Source: an uncultured Phascolarctobacterium sp. (GTDB taxonomy: Bacteria; Bacillota; Negativicutes; Acidaminococcales; Acidaminococcaceae). Taken from it: a stretch of 64,000 nt of DNA. The stretch is taken from assembly GCA_900545535.1 (NCBI GenBank), contig UQZN01000004.1:71230-135229 (forward strand). Direction: 5' to 3'. Under the pieces are notes generated by a model, which did no database searches, had not been told where the DNA came from, and saw nothing but the letters and a program-made list of their open reading frames with translations. The position numbers were made by a program, and so were the translations under genes. Shown here in pieces: positions 8,372-16,707 of this stretch. Each line of letters begins with the position of its first letter. Position 1 is the first letter of the stretch.

Positions 8372-10285
8372 TTAGAAAGTTAATTCAGCCCCAAGGACAA
8401 AGTTGCGTCCAGGCATGCCATACCAGTCTCCAGGTTTACCGCCCCACCAAATAGCGTTGGTGTGTTCTGCGTATTCCTGATTGAAGATATTATTACATTT
8501 AGCGAACAATTTAAGATTTTTGGTCATTTTATAATTGGCGGAAGCATTGAAGATCCAGTATTTATCAGAAGGCCAGCCATGCGATTTTACATCGTTACCA
8601 TCTCTGCCTATAAATCCTTTACCGTCAATACCAATATCCCATTTAGCTTTAGTATAGGTAACACCTAAAGTGACTAAATTTTTGGGTAGATAGCCTTTAT
8701 CAGTAGTACCTTTTTTATTGGTATAAGATAATCTAGAATAACCAATCGATGCGTTCCAGACATTATCAAATTGTTTATCTAGTTGTACATCAAAACCATG
8801 CGCTTTTTCAACGTCGTTGATATAAGTGTTAGTATCGGTACTAAATCCAATATTTTGTTTAGAATTACGGTTAAAATAATGGAGATTTAACATTGTTTTA
8901 GTATCCAACATATGATTAAAACCAATTTCATAATTTTTACCTTTTTCCGGTAATAATTTATCGTTTCCGTATTTAGTGTTATATAATTGATACATTGAAG
9001 GTAAAATAAAGTAATCGTTATATGCAGCATAAATGTTTGTATTTTGATTGAATTTGTAGCCTAAATTAAAGCTTTTTGCGAGGTTGGAATCTATTTTAAC
9101 AAGACCACCTGATGGTTTATCATAACGCATTCCACTGACTAATTTCCACCGATTGTCAAAATTCCATTCGTCTTGCAGAAAATAAGCAGTATTTTTCATA
9201 TGTTGGTAGTATGTTTCAAAGGTAGTCCAATTTGTGGAAGGATTAAGGTTTTCTGATTTAATATGCTCGATTCCCAGAATGACAGTATGAGTGTCGCCAA
9301 AAGTTTTTGTCAAAGTATCATTAATGACGCGGGTTTTATAATGATTATTCCAAAAATCAGAGCTTCCGGAAGATTTATTGAGGAACCCAACATGTTGGTA
9401 TCTTGAATTGTTATAACTTAAAGTGTTTGTCAGAGAGTTAGATATCTTTTGATTATAAGTTAGTTGTAAATTTTTTGACTTGGCATAGCCATTGATATTT
9501 TGATTATATAAATGGTCCAATAAATTAAATTCATCATTCCCATGTGTATAGTTTAAGGTGAGATTACTTCCTGGTTCAAATTCATGTCTGAGCATAATTC
9601 CTGTATTTTCAGCGTTATCGTGAGCTTTCCATTCCACATTTGCTCCATCTTTATAATTACCGGATAAATGTTTTTGCCCGTAAATACGATAACTGGTATC
9701 TCCTATATTGCCTTCAGTACTTACTTTATACTCTTCTTTGCCAAAATTACCACTGGCTGCAGAAATTTTTGTTCGAGGGGTGGTTACTTTTTTTGTAATT
9801 ATATTGATAACGCCGCCTTTAGCATCACTGCCGTATAAAACGGCTGCGGAACCTTTCAAAATTTCAATGCGCTCAATATTGTCCATATCACTAATCAGAT
9901 TAAAAGGATATTGTAATCCTGTACCAGTAGTAGAAACACGAACACCATCTATTAATACAAGTACGTTCTCAGAACCATTGATTCTGATTTTATTCATATT
10001 ATAGCCAGGAAGTCCATAATTTAAAAACTGTATGTTAGTTACTGTTCTCAAGACTTCTTCCAGACTCTCATAATGCATACGTTCAATATCAGCTTTAGTA
10101 ACTACGCTAATATTAGCATTTGCGTCAAAAATTTTATTTTCAGTTTTGGTAGCTGTGACAACATATTCATCTAGAGTGTAGTTGTGGAGAGTTTCTTTTT
10201 GGGCAAACGCTTGCCCCCCCCCAATGGGCAAAACTGCTGCTGTTAAAATACATGCGATAAGAACTTTCTTTTTTGACAAAAACAT
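8372..10285 (-). CDS. TonB-dependent outer membrane receptor with G9 tract in signal peptide
   Basis: A 637-residue receptor. ATG 10285 has AAAGGGGTGG 9 bases upstream. The signal peptide (about residues 1-29, ending QAFAQ) contains three Gly codons written as nine consecutive Gs, currently in frame. Then come a TonB box (LDEYVVTATKTE), a plug domain (ADIERMHYESLEEVLR near residue 66; NIERIEILKGSAAVLYGSDAKGG near residue 135) and a 22-strand-type barrel ending in Phe. The type is close to BtuB and catecholate or heme receptors; the ligand is unknown. Composition is AT-rich relative to the flanking genes, and it has no transport partners beside it. A roughly 200-base leader with alternative hairpins and a terminator precedes it, suggesting attenuation control. 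Confidence 0.9.
   Translation of the reverse strand: MFLSKKKVLIACILTAAVLPIGGGQAFAQKETLHNYTLDEYVVTATKTENKIFDANANISVVTKADIERMHYESLEEVLRTVTNIQFLNYGLPGYNMNKIRINGSENVLVLIDGVRVSTTGTGLQYPFNLISDMDNIERIEILKGSAAVLYGSDAKGGVINIITKKVTTPRTKISAASGNFGKEEYKVSTEGNIGDTSYRIYGQKHLSGNYKDGANVEWKAHDNAENTGIMLRHEFEPGSNLTLNYTHGNDEFNLLDHLYNQNINGYAKSKNLQLTYNQKISNSLTNTLSYNNSRYQHVGFLNKSSGSSDFWNNHYKTRVINDTLTKTFGDTHTVILGIEHIKSENLNPSTNWTTFETYYQHMKNTAYFLQDEWNFDNRWKLVSGMRYDKPSGGLVKIDSNLAKSFNLGYKFNQNTNIYAAYNDYFILPSMYQLYNTKYGNDKLLPEKGKNYEIGFNHMLDTKTMLNLHYFNRNSKQNIGFSTDTNTYINDVEKAHGFDVQLDKQFDNVWNASIGYSRLSYTNKKGTTDKGYLPKNLVTLGVTYTKAKWDIGIDGKGFIGRDGNDVKSHGWPSDKYWIFNASANYKMTKNLKLFAKCNNIFNQEYAEHTNAIWWGGKPGDWYGMPGRNFVLGAELTF
10214..10222 (-). 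repeat. Poly-G tract (G9 on coding strand) in signal-peptide codons
   Basis: Nine consecutive Cs on the given strand encode three Gly codons in the h/c-region of the receptor signal peptide. With nine the gene is in frame; gain or loss of one G would abolish the receptor. It is a second candidate slippage site, at the same relative place as in the receptor at 2743. Confidence 0.8.
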
Positions 10286-10344
10286 AAATATTCCACCCCT
10301 TTAAAATTTTGAAATAAAACTGTTATGAGCAGAATTTCTGTAAG

Positions 10345-10375
10345 AAAAAAGACTGTACTATATGTACAGTCTTTA
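10345..10375 (-). terminator. Leader terminator hairpin before the TonB receptor
   Basis: An 11-bp perfect stem with a 5-base loop followed by TTTTTT on the minus strand, about 60 bases before the receptor start codon. It sits inside the transcript leader and so would stop the mRNA early unless an alternative fold forms. The stretch from 10504 to 10754 upstream of the promoter is AT-rich and I see no gene in it. Confidence 0.6.
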
Positions 10376-10443
10376 AAGTAAATAAACTGTACAAGTATAG
10401 AATAGCTTTTTGCTATTACAGAAAATATTTCCGACTTGTACAG
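10345..10443 (-). promoter_or_regulatory. Structured mRNA leader with mutually exclusive hairpins (candidate attenuator or riboswitch)
   Basis: On the minus strand a 10-bp perfect helix can form between 10434-10443 and 10387-10396, enclosing a 6-bp inner stem (10401-10406 with 10412-10417). Downstream lies an 11-bp terminator hairpin (10348-10358 with 10364-10374) followed by a T-run. The 3' side of the first helix contains ACTGTAC on the given strand and is complementary to the terminator's 5' side, so it can act as an antiterminator. A promoter-like TATAAT (10498-10503) with TTATTG 17 bases upstream would start a leader of about 200 bases. It matches no riboswitch class I know. The repeated CTGTAC/GTACAG could alternatively be protein operators. 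Confidence 0.5.
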
Positions 10444-10754
10444 CGCAAGTTTGCTTATGGAAAAAAATAACGGTGCCCTGGCTTTGATCATTATCTTATT
10501 ATACCTTTGCAAGAGGAATACAATAATAAGATTCACAATACAGTTGCGGTACAGCTTTGGATTTTCACCAAATTTCCCGTGATTTTCGACTATTAAGTTT
10601 TATTTCTATTATTAATATAATATGATACAGAATGTAAAACTATTGATAATAAATATCATATCACTTTTAATATTATAGCAGTTTGGATTTTATTTTTCAA
10701 TAGGAACTTTTAGAACAATATAAAATTATAACCTAAAAATTTTATATTGTTTTC

Positions 10755-10788
10755 ATAAAAAACCAGTCCCTAAGGACTGGTTTTTTTA
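10755..10788. terminator. Bidirectional terminator, near copy of the one at 8311-8340
   Basis: A 13-bp stem AAAAAACCAGTCC/GGACTGGTTTTTT with a 4-base loop. It ends the minus-strand zinc-ribbon gene. The stem is the same as at 8311-8340 with a different loop. Confidence 0.85.
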
Positions 10789-10794
10789 TGAACC

Positions 10795-11337
10795 TCAAGC
10801 TTTGGGTTCTGTTTTTTCTGTTTCCTCTGCCGCTGCGGCAGGAACGCCTGTGACTTCGGCTGTTTCCGCCTTGCTTTCGTCAACAGTTTCTGTCAGCGGG
10901 GCCTGTTCTTCTTCAACGATTTCCGGTTCGTGGACCGGCATTTTGCCGCCGCATTCGCCGCAGAATTTGGCGTTGAGCGTTACCTGGGCACCGCAGTTGG
11001 GGCAGGCTGTTTTCGGTTCTTCGCCGGCAAAGGCGGTAGCTTTGATTTTGGCGATCGCGATTTTCAGTTCGTCGATCTTGGTCAGCGCTTCGCTGATAGC
11101 GGTGCAGTGTTCTTTGAATTCTTCCGGGATTTCTTCGCCGGCTTCAAATTTGGCCCACATGATCTCGCCGATCTTTTTGTGCGTATCGCTGATTTTACCG
11201 CGTTCTTTATTGACTTGAGAGTTCAGGCGCTGGATTTCGAGGGCAGCTTCTGCTTTTTCACCAAGAGTTTTGGTGAGTTCTTCTGTTTTTTCAGCGGCGG
11301 ATTTAACGATCTCGCCAAGTTTGTTTAAAAGTGCCAT
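10795..11337 (-). CDS. Zinc-ribbon protein with coiled-coil N-terminus
   Basis: A 180-residue soluble protein. ATG 11337 is chosen over the upstream start because AGGAGG lies 7 bases before it. Residues 1-100 form a charged, helical, probably coiled-coil region (KSAAEKTEELTKTLGEKAEA). It is followed by a CPNCG...CGECG zinc ribbon near residues 110-130 and a low-complexity acidic tail rich in Glu, Ala and Thr. Similar small proteins are widespread in Firmicutes without a known role. It is monocistronic with its own terminator. Confidence 0.65.
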   Translation of the reverse strand: MALLNKLGEIVKSAAEKTEELTKTLGEKAEAALEIQRLNSQVNKERGKISDTHKKIGEIMWAKFEAGEEIPEEFKEHCTAISEALTKIDELKIAIAKIKATAFAGEEPKTACPNCGAQVTLNAKFCGECGGKMPVHEPEIVEEEQAPLTETVDESKAETAEVTGVPAAAAEETEKTEPKA

Positions 11338-11525
11338 GATATTTGCCTCCTGATACATAAATTTTTGTTGTTCATATTTATTATAACATAGAAAGACCGG
11401 GGATAATACAGGTACGGCAGGAGCGCGGCCGAGTTTTTTAAATAAAAAATCCTTAGGATACTTTCTTAACTACAGGCAATCGTGATACAATGCAAAGAGA
11501 GTCTGCACGAAAAGAGTTGACGCGA

Positions 11526-12251
11526 ATGAAAGTAAGAATAGATGTTTTCGGCCTGAAAAAATGGTATAAGCAGCTGCTGGACGAAAATTTTTACAAGTTT
11601 CTGATCTCGCTGGGATTATTGGCCTGCGCGCCGGTGATCGCCAGTATCCTTTTTGATTACATAGTTATTTATGGCAATGGGCGGTTCAAGGCGGGCCTGC
11701 TGCTGGGCATCGTGCTGCTGCTGCTGTTTTTACTGCTCAGCTTTATCAGTATTGCCATCTGGGCGGCGATCAACAGTAATACAACGGGGCAGCGGCGGAT
11801 GCTGCTTATTATCAGCGCCTATCTGATGATCTGGCTGGCCTTTGGCAATCTGTACTATTTTTTCAGTGATACCGAAAATTTTGTAGTGACCAACACGACC
11901 AGCGTCGAAGGGCTGGTCAAAGAGTGGGACGGCGATATGCATGTGACAACGCTGCAGGAAAGCACTGTTCTGCGGAATGTGCCGCATTTTTGGGAACTGG
12001 TGCCTGAAAAGAACGGATCAGGTAAAGAGCAGCTGCTGCCGCGGACAGTCAATCGCCTGAATGGATACATCGACTGCCTGTATTTCAGTGGTGTCAGTAT
12101 TTTGACTATCGGCTATGGCGATATTGTGCCCGAGTCGCGGTTTTTAAAGATGCTGGTTTTGCTGGAGGGCTTTTTAGGGCAGTTCATCAATGTTGTCGCG
12201 ATCGGTCTGTGGCTGTCCGGCGTTAAGGGCAGCAGTGAGCTGAAAAAATAA
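11526..12251 (+). CDS. Two-pore-domain-like potassium channel protein
   Basis: A membrane protein of 241 residues with a canonical K+ selectivity filter, TIGYGD, near residue 193. The filter is preceded by a pore helix (CLYFSGVSIL) and followed by a final hydrophobic helix. Three hydrophobic segments precede the pore (about residues 18-40, 55-85 and 95-115), separated from it by an extracytoplasmic stretch of about 60 residues. ATG 11526 is preferred; ATG 11490 directly follows a TACAAT -10-like box and would leave no leader. No regulatory RCK domain is present. It is followed 31 bases later by an exported protein gene on the same strand. Confidence 0.8.
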   Translation: MKVRIDVFGLKKWYKQLLDENFYKFLISLGLLACAPVIASILFDYIVIYGNGRFKAGLLLGIVLLLLFLLLSFISIAIWAAINSNTTGQRRMLLIISAYLMIWLAFGNLYYFFSDTENFVVTNTTSVEGLVKEWDGDMHVTTLQESTVLRNVPHFWELVPEKNGSGKEQLLPRTVNRLNGYIDCLYFSGVSILTIGYGDIVPESRFLKMLVLLEGFLGQFINVVAIGLWLSGVKGSSELKK

Positions 12252-12282
12252 TCATTACGGCTGGTGAAAGAGGGCGGAAAAA

Positions 12283-12819
12283 GTGAAAAATTTTTTATGC
12301 TGTTTGGTGGCCGGCTTACTGGCGTTTTCCGCAGTCTGCTGGCCGGTTGGCGCATTGGCGGCAGCAGCGCCGTTGCAGGCGGCGGACGCCGGCGTCGTTA
12401 TTCCCGAAGATACTGTTTTGCAGCTGGAGCTGCTGAATTTTCTGGAAAGCAAAAGAAATAAAGTCGGCGATAAGGTTTCCGTAAAATTACTGGCGGCCGT
12501 CAGCGTTGCTGATGAGGTCATCATTCCCCGGGGTACGGTTTTGGAAGGGACTTTGAAAAAAGTGCAGAAGGGCAAGCTGTTATCACAGAAGGGCGTGATC
12601 AGGATGCGGCTGCAGGATTATTATCTGCCCAACGGTTATCTGGTAAAGTTAAATAACGAGGAAATCAAATTTTCCGGAGATATGAATTATACTTCGCTGG
12701 CGGCGGGTATAGCCGTGCCCTTTGCGGGGCTGGCCTTTAAGGGCAAAAACGTCAGCTGCAAGCCGGGGCTGCGGTTCAAGTACAAGCTGCAGCATGATGC
12801 TGTGGCGGAGCGTTATTGA
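12283..12819 (+). CDS. Exported protein of unknown function
   Basis: A 178-residue protein starting at GTG with GAGGGCGG upstream. A signal peptide is clear (about 27 residues, ending ALA|AA). The mature part contains EDTVLQLELLNFLESKRNKVGD and VIIPRGTVLEGTLKKVQKGK, patterns seen in TrbI/VirB10-like or LPS-assembly-type beta domains that begin with a barrier to dissolution, but I cannot assign a family firmly. A weakly hydrophobic stretch lies near the C-terminus (YTSLAAGIAVPFAGLAF). It is probably co-transcribed with the K+ channel gene and ended by the following terminator. Confidence 0.6.
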   Translation: MKNFLCCLVAGLLAFSAVCWPVGALAAAAPLQAADAGVVIPEDTVLQLELLNFLESKRNKVGDKVSVKLLAAVSVADEVIIPRGTVLEGTLKKVQKGKLLSQKGVIRMRLQDYYLPNGYLVKLNNEEIKFSGDMNYTSLAAGIAVPFAGLAFKGKNVSCKPGLRFKYKLQHDAVAERY

Positions 12820-12834
12820 TTTTAAATGTTGCTG

Positions 12835-12891
12835 AAAAAATAACACCTTCAGGACAGAGCGGTGCGTTGCTGTTCTGAAGGTGTTATTTTT
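12835..12891. terminator. Bidirectional terminator between convergent genes
   Basis: A long stem, about 20 bp (AATAACACCTTCAGGACAG with its complement), with A-run and T-run flanks, lies between the exported-protein gene and the convergent HlyD-like gene. Confidence 0.9.
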
Positions 12892-12895
12892 CTGT

Positions 12896-13810
12896 TTAGC
12901 GGGAAGCGTCATTTTTCAGGCTGATACTGACTTCCGTAGCTGCCTGCAGTTCTTCCAGTTTATCTTCCAGCGTAATGGTCACGGTGCCGTTAGCGACGGC
13001 GGTGACAGTGCCGGGAAAGCTTTTTTTGAGCGCGGCGGCTTCGGCAGTCACCGCCTGACCAGGTTTTAAGGCCGCTGCCTGTTGCTGCGGCAGTTTCAGC
13101 TGTACCTGGCGCTGCTCGGTGGCGCGGATCGTCAGGATATGCTGCCCCTGGGCAGCAGTCGCTCCGGTCTGCAGCAGTTTTTCCGTAACGACGCCGGTAC
13201 AGGGACTTTGCGCTTCGGTAGCCTGCTGCTTTTGCAGCAGCTGCTGATAATGCTGCTGGGCCTGCAGGGCAACCTGTTTCTGCTGCTCGATCGCTTCGGG
13301 TGAAGCTTTGGCAGTTAAACGGGTCTGGTGTGCCTGTGCCGCTTCCAGATTGGCTTTAGCCGCTTCTAAAGCCGCTTGCGCCTGTTCTACTTTGATCCTG
13401 GCGATAGCGTTCTGGGCATAAAGGGAGGCCATTTTTTGATAGTTCTGCGAAGCTGTTTGATAAGAGCTTTCAGCGCTTTGCAGCGAATAGTTGGCGGCAG
13501 CTATGGCCTGTTCGCCGCTGCCGCTTTCCAGGTTAGTGAGCTCGGCTTCGGCACGGGCTGCTTCGGTGGCGGCGTCTTCCACGGCGGCGTCAAGCTCTGG
13601 CTGTTCAATGGCAAACAAAGGCTGACCCTGACCGATGCGTTCATTGGGTTCAAGGATCAGTCCTAATATTTTGCCGGCGGCCGGCGCTGTTATTTTATAA
13701 ACCGGTATCTCGACGCTGCCGCTGCCGATAACGGTGGGCAGGGTGGCGGCCGGTTTGCCGCAGCCGGCGACAAGCAGCAGGCTGCAGCATAAAAGCAGTA
13801 ACTTTTTCAT
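12896..13810 (-). CDS. HlyD/RND-type periplasmic adaptor lipoprotein
   Basis: A 304-residue membrane-fusion protein. The lipobox LVAGC puts the lipidated Cys at residue 17. A split biotinyl-lipoyl domain (APAAGKILGLILEPNERIGQGQPLF near residues 43-70, and QSPCTGVVTEKLLQTGATAAQGQ near 200) encloses a long Ala/Gln-rich alpha-helical hairpin (about residues 75-190). A short beta-barrel domain closes the protein. Such adaptors link an inner-membrane pump to an outer-membrane channel. No pump gene is adjacent in this window, so the partner is unknown. It lies 81 bases downstream of the Rnf operon on the same strand and may be partly read through from it. Confidence 0.8.
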   Translation of the reverse strand: MKKLLLLCCSLLLVAGCGKPAATLPTVIGSGSVEIPVYKITAPAAGKILGLILEPNERIGQGQPLFAIEQPELDAAVEDAATEAARAEAELTNLESGSGEQAIAAANYSLQSAESSYQTASQNYQKMASLYAQNAIARIKVEQAQAALEAAKANLEAAQAHQTRLTAKASPEAIEQQKQVALQAQQHYQQLLQKQQATEAQSPCTGVVTEKLLQTGATAAQGQHILTIRATEQRQVQLKLPQQQAAALKPGQAVTAEAAALKKSFPGTVTAVANGTVTITLEDKLEELQAATEVSISLKNDASR

Positions 13811-13891
13811 GTAAAAACTTCCTTCGTCAGCTGATGTTATCTTTTACTATACCACAAGCCGGGATTTAGTAAAAGTGAAGGATCGGTGAAT

Positions 13892-14416
13892 TTAACGCAG
13901 GTACTGCCGCAGCGTTGGTAATACTCTGGCGGCGACAGCGCCGGTCAGCAGACCGAAGGGCAGCGCTAACAGCAGCAGCAGGGGCAGCAGGGCAAATAAA
14001 GCGGTGCTTTGCAGCAGTGCTGCCGCCGTCAGGATCTGTCCGGTATTATGGGCTGCCGCACCCAGGATACCAATGCCGCAGGGCGAGAACAGTTGGCTGC
14101 GCCTTCCTGCTTCCATCAGCAGCAGGCTGAAAAGCGTGCCGCCCAGACCGATGCAAAAGCCGGGCGTAAACAGGCCGGTACTCAAAAGGCCGACCAGCAG
14201 AATGCGGACAGTCAAAAAAAGCCCGGTCAGGCGCAGACCGAACAGATATAAGCAGAGAATAGTGACCGTGTTGGCCAGGCCCGGACGGGCGCCGCCCAGT
14301 TGGACCGGCAGGGGCAGCAGGTTTTCGCCCAGACGCAGCAAAACAGCCAGCGCTGCCATCAGCGCCAGAAGCAGCATGGTTCTGGTTGTAGTCGCAGGAT
14401 CAGCGGAGGAGCGCAT
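13892..14416 (-). CDS. Gx transporter family membrane protein (formerly HepPP synthase component I-like)
   Basis: A very hydrophobic protein of 174 residues with five or six membrane segments and the family-typical VQLGGARPGLANTVTILCLY near residue 40. Proteins of this family are routinely encoded with NusG-II-domain and ApbE proteins beside rnf genes, as here. Their function is unproven; the name heptaprenyl diphosphate synthase component I is historical. Its start overlaps the end of the NusG-II gene by 17 bases, implying translational coupling. It is the last gene of the rnf operon. Confidence 0.8.
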   Translation of the reverse strand: MRSSADPATTTRTMLLLALMAALAVLLRLGENLLPLPVQLGGARPGLANTVTILCLYLFGLRLTGLFLTVRILLVGLLSTGLFTPGFCIGLGGTLFSLLLMEAGRRSQLFSPCGIGILGAAAHNTGQILTAAALLQSTALFALLPLLLLLALPFGLLTGAVAARVLPTLRQYLR

Positions 14417-14771
14417 CGGCAGAGCCTCCTTCTTCGGCAGCCGTTATTTCGATCAGCACGCCTTCGGGGATGCAGACGATCGAGCCGCTGCTGACGGCGC
14501 CCTGTTTGACGCAGAGCTTATCAGGGCAGGGCGCTTCGCTGACGCGAAGGCTGCTGTTCGTTTTTGTGAGCGTCAGGCTGCCGTGTTCAGTCGGTAAACG
14601 GTACTGTGCGGGAAAATCCCGCAGCGGCTGCTGCAGGATCAGCTTATGGTGACGGGTGATGCGCACGACGGCGTCGCTGCCTGCGGCAGTGCTGCCCAGA
14701 TACCAGAACCCGCACAGGGCGATCATGATGATGACTAAACAAAGCAGATAATCATTACGGCGCATAATCAT
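14400..14771 (-). CDS. NusG domain II-containing exported/membrane-anchored protein
   Basis: A 123-residue protein with one N-terminal membrane segment (YLLCLVIIMIALCGFWYLG) and a NusG-II domain carrying the typical CPDKLCVKQGAV motif near residue 80 (two Cys) and IVCIPEGVLIEI. These small proteins accompany Rnf and ApbE genes in anaerobic Firmicutes; a redox or flavin-related role is suspected but not shown. It overlaps apbE by 4 bases (ATGA) and the following gene by 17. Confidence 0.82.
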   Translation of the reverse strand: MIMRRNDYLLCLVIIMIALCGFWYLGSTAAGSDAVVRITRHHKLILQQPLRDFPAQYRLPTEHGSLTLTKTNSSLRVSEAPCPDKLCVKQGAVSSGSIVCIPEGVLIEITAAEEGGSADALLR

Positions 14772-15793
14772 CTTCCTTTGGCAGGCTGCCAGGTTTGCTG
14801 CAGATTTTCGGATACAAAAATACTGCCGTCGTTTTCAACAATGACAACGGCCAGGTCTTTGGCAGCGGTCAGCCTGTTTTTGATTTCCGGCGTCGGCAGC
14901 AGAAAGAACAGCGTGGAATGGTAATCTGCCTCCAGCGCTGACGGTGCGATCACCGTTACCGACTGGTGCAGCCGGGACGGCTGACCTGTCTGGGCGTCTA
15001 AAAGATGATGGTAGCGTACGCCGTCCACTTCGTAGTAGCGCTGGTAATCGCCGGAGGTAGCGGCCGCCTGGCCATCTGTTAACAGTACTGTGCCTAAAAA
15101 GGCTTCCGGATTGCGGGGATGCTGGACAGCGACGCGCCAGGGCATCTTGCCGGGTTTGTTGCCGACCGCTTTGATATTGCCGCCGGCGTTGATCAGGGCG
15201 CAGGTGACATCGGGATGTTTTTTCAGGGTGGCGGCGGCCGCATCGACAGCATAGCCTTTGGCGACGCTGCCCAGGTCGAGCTTGACTGCCGCATCGTGAT
15301 ATTTTAAAGTCTGGGCCGCAGTATCAAAATGATATTGAGCTTTACCGGTATGGCTCAGGGCCGCCTGTAATTTTGCCGGAGACGGCAGGGTATTCTGGCT
15401 GCGGGCCGTTTGCCACAGGTCAACGACAGGAGCGATAGTGATATCAAGCTGCGTGTCCTGACGTTGCTCCAGCCAGGCCAGCAGTTTGGCCAACTGCGGT
15501 GCAACATGTACCGGAGCGTCTGCAGCCCTGCTGTTGGCTTCATATAAAGAGTCGGGGCCGCCGTCGCTGAACCGGTCTGTGAGCAGCGCGGTCTGCTGAA
15601 AGGTCTGCAGCGCGTCGTCTACAGCTAAACGGGCTGCGCCGGGCTGCTCGCTGTAAGCGTCGATCTTGACGAAGGTGTCCATGGCAAAGCGGGTGTCGCT
15701 GACTTTGACCTGTGCTTCTTCGCCGCAGCCGCTGACACTGAACGCCAGCAGCATCATCAGGATAAGCAGATATTTTATGCCGTAACTTTTCAT
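14768..15793 (-). CDS. apbE: FAD:protein FMN transferase (ApbE)
   Basis: A 341-residue lipoprotein (lipobox SVSGC, Cys 23) that transfers FMN from FAD onto Thr residues of target flavoproteins outside the cytoplasmic membrane. Family motifs: DTRFAMDTFVKIDAYS near residue 33, LDITIAPVVDLW near residue 117, VKLDLGSVAKGYAVD near residue 170, CALINAGGNIKAVG near 198 and an ATSGDYQRYYE/HHLLDAQTG block near 250. Its substrates are most likely RnfG and RnfD encoded just upstream, both of which show a candidate FMN-Thr site. It overlaps rnfB by 4 bases, consistent with one operon. Confidence 0.93.
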   Translation of the reverse strand: MKSYGIKYLLILMMLLAFSVSGCGEEAQVKVSDTRFAMDTFVKIDAYSEQPGAARLAVDDALQTFQQTALLTDRFSDGGPDSLYEANSRAADAPVHVAPQLAKLLAWLEQRQDTQLDITIAPVVDLWQTARSQNTLPSPAKLQAALSHTGKAQYHFDTAAQTLKYHDAAVKLDLGSVAKGYAVDAAAATLKKHPDVTCALINAGGNIKAVGNKPGKMPWRVAVQHPRNPEAFLGTVLLTDGQAAATSGDYQRYYEVDGVRYHHLLDAQTGQPSRLHQSVTVIAPSALEADYHSTLFFLLPTPEIKNRLTAAKDLAVVIVENDGSIFVSENLQQTWQPAKGR

Positions 15794-16695
15794 TGTTTGC
15801 CGCCGCAGCTTTCTCCCAGCGGACAGGAGCTGCAGCCGCTTTTTTTATTTGTAGCGACTGTACCCTGCTCATGCTCGGCAGTAATGGGTTCTAACTGGTG
15901 CAGGCAATGCTGCGGACATTTTTGGACGCACAGTCCGCATTCGATACATTTGCTGTGGTCGATAACGGGCAGGCTGCCGTTGGCGTCTTCACGCATAGTG
16001 ATGGCCTGCACCGGGCAGACCTTGGCGCACATACCGCAGCTGATACAGGAAACGCTGCAGTCGACCATGGCGGCCTTGCCTTTGTCACGGTTATTGCATT
16101 TTAAATGGATCCTGGTACTGGCACTGGTGATATACAGCACCATCTGCGGACACTGGCGTACACAGATGCCGCAGCCGCTGCATTTGCCGTAGTCGATAAC
16201 GGGCAGGCCGCTTTCGCTCATGGAAATGGCGTGGAAGGGACACATTTTGACGCAGGAGCCAAACCCCAGGCAGCCAAAGTTGCATTTGCCGGGGCCGCCG
16301 TAGTATTTGGCGACCAGATGGCAGTCTTTGATGCCGGTGTAATTGTACAGCTTGGGCGCGTTTTCCTTACAGCCGTTGCAGGCGACGCGGGCTACCTTGC
16401 GCAGGTCGGGCGATAAGGGGATATCGCCGGTAAAGCCCATGATGCGCGCGATCTTCTTTTTGGAGTCGGGCGAGCAGGCCAGACAGGGCGAAACACCGTC
16501 GCGTCCGCTGACGATGGCTTCAGCCAGCCCGCCGCAGCCGGGATAACCGCAGGAACCGCAGTTGGCGCCGGGCAGCAGATTGGTGATCTCCTCGATCCGG
16601 GGATCGGTATGCACGGCCAGCTTGCGGCCTGCCACAGCGAGAATAGCGCCGAACATGCCGCCGAGGCCTGCTACTAAAGCAACAGATTTCCACAT
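15790..16695 (-). CDS. rnfB: Rnf complex subunit RnfB (iron-sulfur ferredoxin-interacting subunit)
   Basis: A 301-residue subunit that brings electrons from ferredoxin into the ion-pumping Rnf complex. One N-terminal membrane helix is followed by the 4Fe-4S domain ANCGSCGYPGCGGLAEA near residue 44. Several ferredoxin-type clusters follow: CLGFGSCVKMCPF, CSGCGICVRQCPQ, CISCGMCAKVCPV and CIECGLCVQKCPQ. A Cys-rich C-terminal tail (SGCSSCPLGESC) is unusual for short RnfB versions. It lies 12 bases after rnfA and overlaps apbE. Confidence 0.95.
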   Translation of the reverse strand: MWKSVALVAGLGGMFGAILAVAGRKLAVHTDPRIEEITNLLPGANCGSCGYPGCGGLAEAIVSGRDGVSPCLACSPDSKKKIARIMGFTGDIPLSPDLRKVARVACNGCKENAPKLYNYTGIKDCHLVAKYYGGPGKCNFGCLGFGSCVKMCPFHAISMSESGLPVIDYGKCSGCGICVRQCPQMVLYITSASTRIHLKCNNRDKGKAAMVDCSVSCISCGMCAKVCPVQAITMREDANGSLPVIDHSKCIECGLCVQKCPQHCLHQLEPITAEHEQGTVATNKKSGCSSCPLGESCGGKQ

Positions 16696-16707
16696 GGCGT
16701 TCTCCTT

